Positions 62,087-64,000 of a stretch of 64,000 nucleotides of DNA are shown here, piece after piece. The translations under genes and the position numbers were made by a program. The notes below the pieces were generated by a model, which worked only from the letters and a program-made list of their open reading frames with translations, did not search any database and was not told the DNA's origin. Each line of letters begins with the position of its first letter. Positions within the stretch are counted from its first letter, which is position 1. This DNA comes from an uncultured Paracoccaceae bacterium (GTDB lineage Bacteria > Pseudomonadota > Alphaproteobacteria > Rhodobacterales > Rhodobacteraceae), in NCBI GenBank assembly GCA_958439195.1, contig OY288160.1:248001-312000 (forward strand). Reading direction: 5' to 3'.

Positions 62087-62753
62087 GGCACACCCCCGCA
62101 AATATTTTGTTCAGGCCGTGATCGTCCAGTGCTTTCGGTTGCGGCATGGATCGCTGGTCCAGTGCCGCAAAATACATCTTTAACATATCAGATTGATCTC
62201 TGGGGGGAAGCCTGCATCTTCATGATCGGGTAAAACTGCCAAATCGCGCTGGTATGACATCTACACATGTAGGTGACGTATTCATCGTCAGTTCCGCCGA
62301 TTCCAGGACATGTGGAAGGCGTATTGTGATGAAGGCCAGTTCAGGGACGGCAGCGCAGGAAGCGCAAAGGAAATGCTGGCATTGCGGGTACATTAGGTTG
62401 GTAAAACTGGGTGCAGTATGGCCGTCACAAGCCATGGTGCCGCACCATGAAAGACGAAACTTGTGCTGTGGCAGCGTGATGCCGTCTGCATTCCATGCAA
62501 CCACGGATGGCGCTTTTCAAAACGGTGATGGGGCCAAGAGGGAAGTCCGGGCATGGACGTGAAGGGGCAAAGATGCGACGATTTCGTATGTAATGCATAA
62601 AGATTCGCCCGTATCTTCCAACGTGATTGAGCTTTAGGGGCGTTCCTGATTCAGTTGATGGCAGAAACCAAGTGCTATCCGAAACTGGAGCGGGCAGATC
62701 CCCGAGGTTGAATGACCCTGGTGTGCGGGGAAATTTGGAGGCTGCGCGCGGAC
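62087..62753. other. Long region between the response regulator and the PAS protein
   Basis: About 670 bases. Overlapping open frames at 62220-62562 on both strands reach 94-102 codons, one with a CWHCGY motif on the plus strand, but none has a convincing family, start or codon pattern. CTACA-CA-TGTAG at 62261-62272 is a small inverted repeat. The region must hold promoters for both neighbours; none was defined. Confidence 0.4.
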
Positions 62754-64000
62754 ATGGATACCAACAGCCTGTTCCTGTCACATCCGGATCCGATGTGGAT
62801 CTATGACCTTGAAACTCTGCAATTCCTCGCGGTCAACAATTCCGCCATTGTGAAGTATGGGTACACCCGTGAAGAGTTTCTTGGAATGAAGATCACGGAC
62901 ATTCGACCGGCGGAGGATATTGACGCGCTTGAGAAAAGCGTCGCCTCCGTGACCGAAGGGCGAGATGAGGCCGGCATTTGGCGGCATCGCTTAAAGTCTG
63001 GGTCGGTCATTCATGTCGACATCACGGGCCACACGCTTGAATTCAAGGGGCGGCGAGCCGAACTGATTTCCGCGCGTGATGTTTCGCGGTTGGTTATTGC
63101 GGAAAAGATCGCTTCAGAGGGCTTGGCGCGCGAGCAAGCGGCCCGCCGGGCGAGCGACAGTTTGGCGCGGAATTTTCAGTTGATGTTCGACTCTGTGCCT
63201 GGCGTCTTTATCGCATATTCGCCTGATGGCTTTGATGTCATCGCCATCAGCGAAGCTGCCCTTGAAGCGATGTCTATCAGACGGCAGGACGTTTTAGGAA
63301 AAAATCTATTTGAAATAATGCCGTATCAGCCCGATGACCCTGATCATGAGGTGCTTAGAGGGTCGATTACTCAGGTGCTTGGTAGAAAAAATGCCGTCTT
63401 TCTGAATATCCAGGGCTACATTTTAAAAATTGGAAAGAACACTGAAGAGACGGAAATTCGCCATTGGGCGGTAACGAATAGTCCAGTTATCGATCAGAAT
63501 GGGCGAATATTGCAGTTGATTTTACGGATGCAAGATATAACGGACATGGTAACTGAGAACGCTAACGAATTGATCGAGGAAGATCGAAACGTTCTTGGGC
63601 ATGCAAAATTTGATATGGTTGTTTATAACCGTGCTTTGGTCGCCGAAAATTCTCACCTTGCAGAGTTGGCGACAAAGTTACGCACAACGCAACGCCTGCT
63701 TGGCACCGGAACGTGGGAATATGTGCTATCAGATGATCGGCTGAACTGGTCAAATAATGTCTACACAATGTATGGTGTTTCCGCGGAACATTTTGGGCAC
63801 AGATTTGAGGATTACGTTTCCTTGGTCCATCCGGATGACCGGAAGGAAATGCGTGCGAACTTTTCAAACTTCATGACGTCTGGTGACGCTCAATTTATGT
63901 TTGCACACAGAGTTTGCCACGCGGATGGCAAGATTGTTCACGTAAAGGGGTTGGCGGAAAGAACGGAAACGCCCAAGGGCACATTGCTAAGTGGAGCAGT
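62754..64000 (+). CDS. Multi-PAS sensor protein, N-terminal part (continues beyond the window)
   Basis: An open frame of 415 codons reaching the window end. Three PAS domains can be seen: one from residue 4 (LFLSHPDPMWIYDLETLQFLAV, with YGYTREEFLG and RHRLKSGSVIHVDITGH), one from about 145 (LMFDSVPGVFIAYSPDGFDVI), and one from about 310 (RLLGTGTWEYVLSDDRLNWS, with MYGVSAEHFG and LVHPDDRKEM). A helix rich in Ala and Arg joins the first two. The rest is probably a histidine kinase, perhaps partner of the nearby receiver protein, but that part is not in the window. An upstream in-frame ATG at 62712 is possible. Codon use is AT-richer than elsewhere. Confidence 0.85.
   Translation, partial: MDTNSLFLSHPDPMWIYDLETLQFLAVNNSAIVKYGYTREEFLGMKITDIRPAEDIDALEKSVASVTEGRDEAGIWRHRLKSGSVIHVDITGHTLEFKGRRAELISARDVSRLVIAEKIASEGLAREQAARRASDSLARNFQLMFDSVPGVFIAYSPDGFDVIAISEAALEAMSIRRQDVLGKNLFEIMPYQPDDPDHEVLRGSITQVLGRKNAVFLNIQGYILKIGKNTEETEIRHWAVTNSPVIDQNGRILQLILRMQDITDMVTENANELIEEDRNVLGHAKFDMVVYNRALVAENSHLAELATKLRTTQRLLGTGTWEYVLSDDRLNWSNNVYTMYGVSAEHFGHRFEDYVSLVHPDDRKEMRANFSNFMTSGDAQFMFAHRVCHADGKIVHVKGLAERTETPKGTLLSGA

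Noticed and set aside
62220..62562. Overlapping frames of 94 and 102 codons on both strands, one with a CWHCGY motif
   Set aside because: The motif hinted at a zinc ribbon, but the second cysteine pair does not fit and neither frame has a convincing start or codon pattern.
1..64000. CRISPR arrays, insertion sequences, prophage genes
   Set aside because: No spaced repeat arrays, transposases, integrases or phage structural genes were recognised in either strand.

Overview
The window looks like chromosomal DNA of a GC-rich alphaproteobacterium of the Rhodobacteraceae (Paracoccaceae) type. This rests on overall gene content: a nar operon with a parvulin gene, a TauR-xsc-tauE-ackA-soeABC sulfonate block, an iol cluster under a LacI regulator, and very tight ATGA/TGATG gene overlaps. 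No phage, insertion sequence, CRISPR array or rRNA was seen. One tRNA gene (Cys, GCA) is present. GC falls clearly after about 61.35 kb.

Layout. 1-7.2 kb: respiratory nitrate reductase operon (narG 3' end, narH, narJ, narI), continued by a parvulin, a hemerythrin-like protein, a beta-carbonic anhydrase, moeA and a DUF2478 protein, so the molybdoenzyme and cofactor genes lie together. 7.3-9.3 kb: TPR protein, tRNA-Cys, secreted histidine phosphatase. 9.4-20 kb: a MocR-type regulator (TauR) upstream of xsc, a TauE sulfite exporter, acetate kinase and soeABC. Together these turn sulfoacetaldehyde into acetate plus ATP, with sulfite either exported or oxidised to sulfate. 20-28 kb: a MoxR ATPase/VWA pair, a second TauE/SafE protein, an SDR, and a large hybrid sensor kinase whose signal peptide is out of frame at a C7 tract. 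28-29 kb: a candidate small RNA and a 52-residue membrane protein.

29-38 kb: inositol catabolism. iolD-iolC-iolB-iolJ run leftward; an IolG-like dehydrogenase, an IolE-like protein and another Gfo/Idh protein run rightward. A perfect 16-bp palindrome in the divergent promoter fits the LacI regulator at the end of the cluster. 38-43.5 kb: exported hypothetical protein, Tat-type amidohydrolase with an odd cysteine-rich leader, outer-membrane barrel protein, membrane alpha/beta-hydrolase.

43.6-61.4 kb is the most unusual region: about fifteen co-directional genes combining a ribose-type ABC importer (one ATPase fused to a permease), several NAD(P)-dependent dehydrogenases, a hydroxyquinol-type intradiol dioxygenase and pcaI/pcaJ/pcaF. 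Divergent from them are a 3-hydroxyisobutyrate-dehydrogenase-like gene and a protein joining a winged helix-turn-helix to a solute-binding-protein domain without a signal peptide. I read this as a possibly undescribed route in which a sugar-like or cyclitol compound is imported, oxidised and dehydrated to an aromatic triol, cleaved, and sent through beta-ketoadipate to succinyl-CoA and acetyl-CoA, controlled by a cytoplasmic binding-protein-type sensor. No typical maleylacetate reductase is present.

61.4-64 kb: lower GC, a single-domain response regulator, and the start of a multi-PAS sensor that runs off the window.
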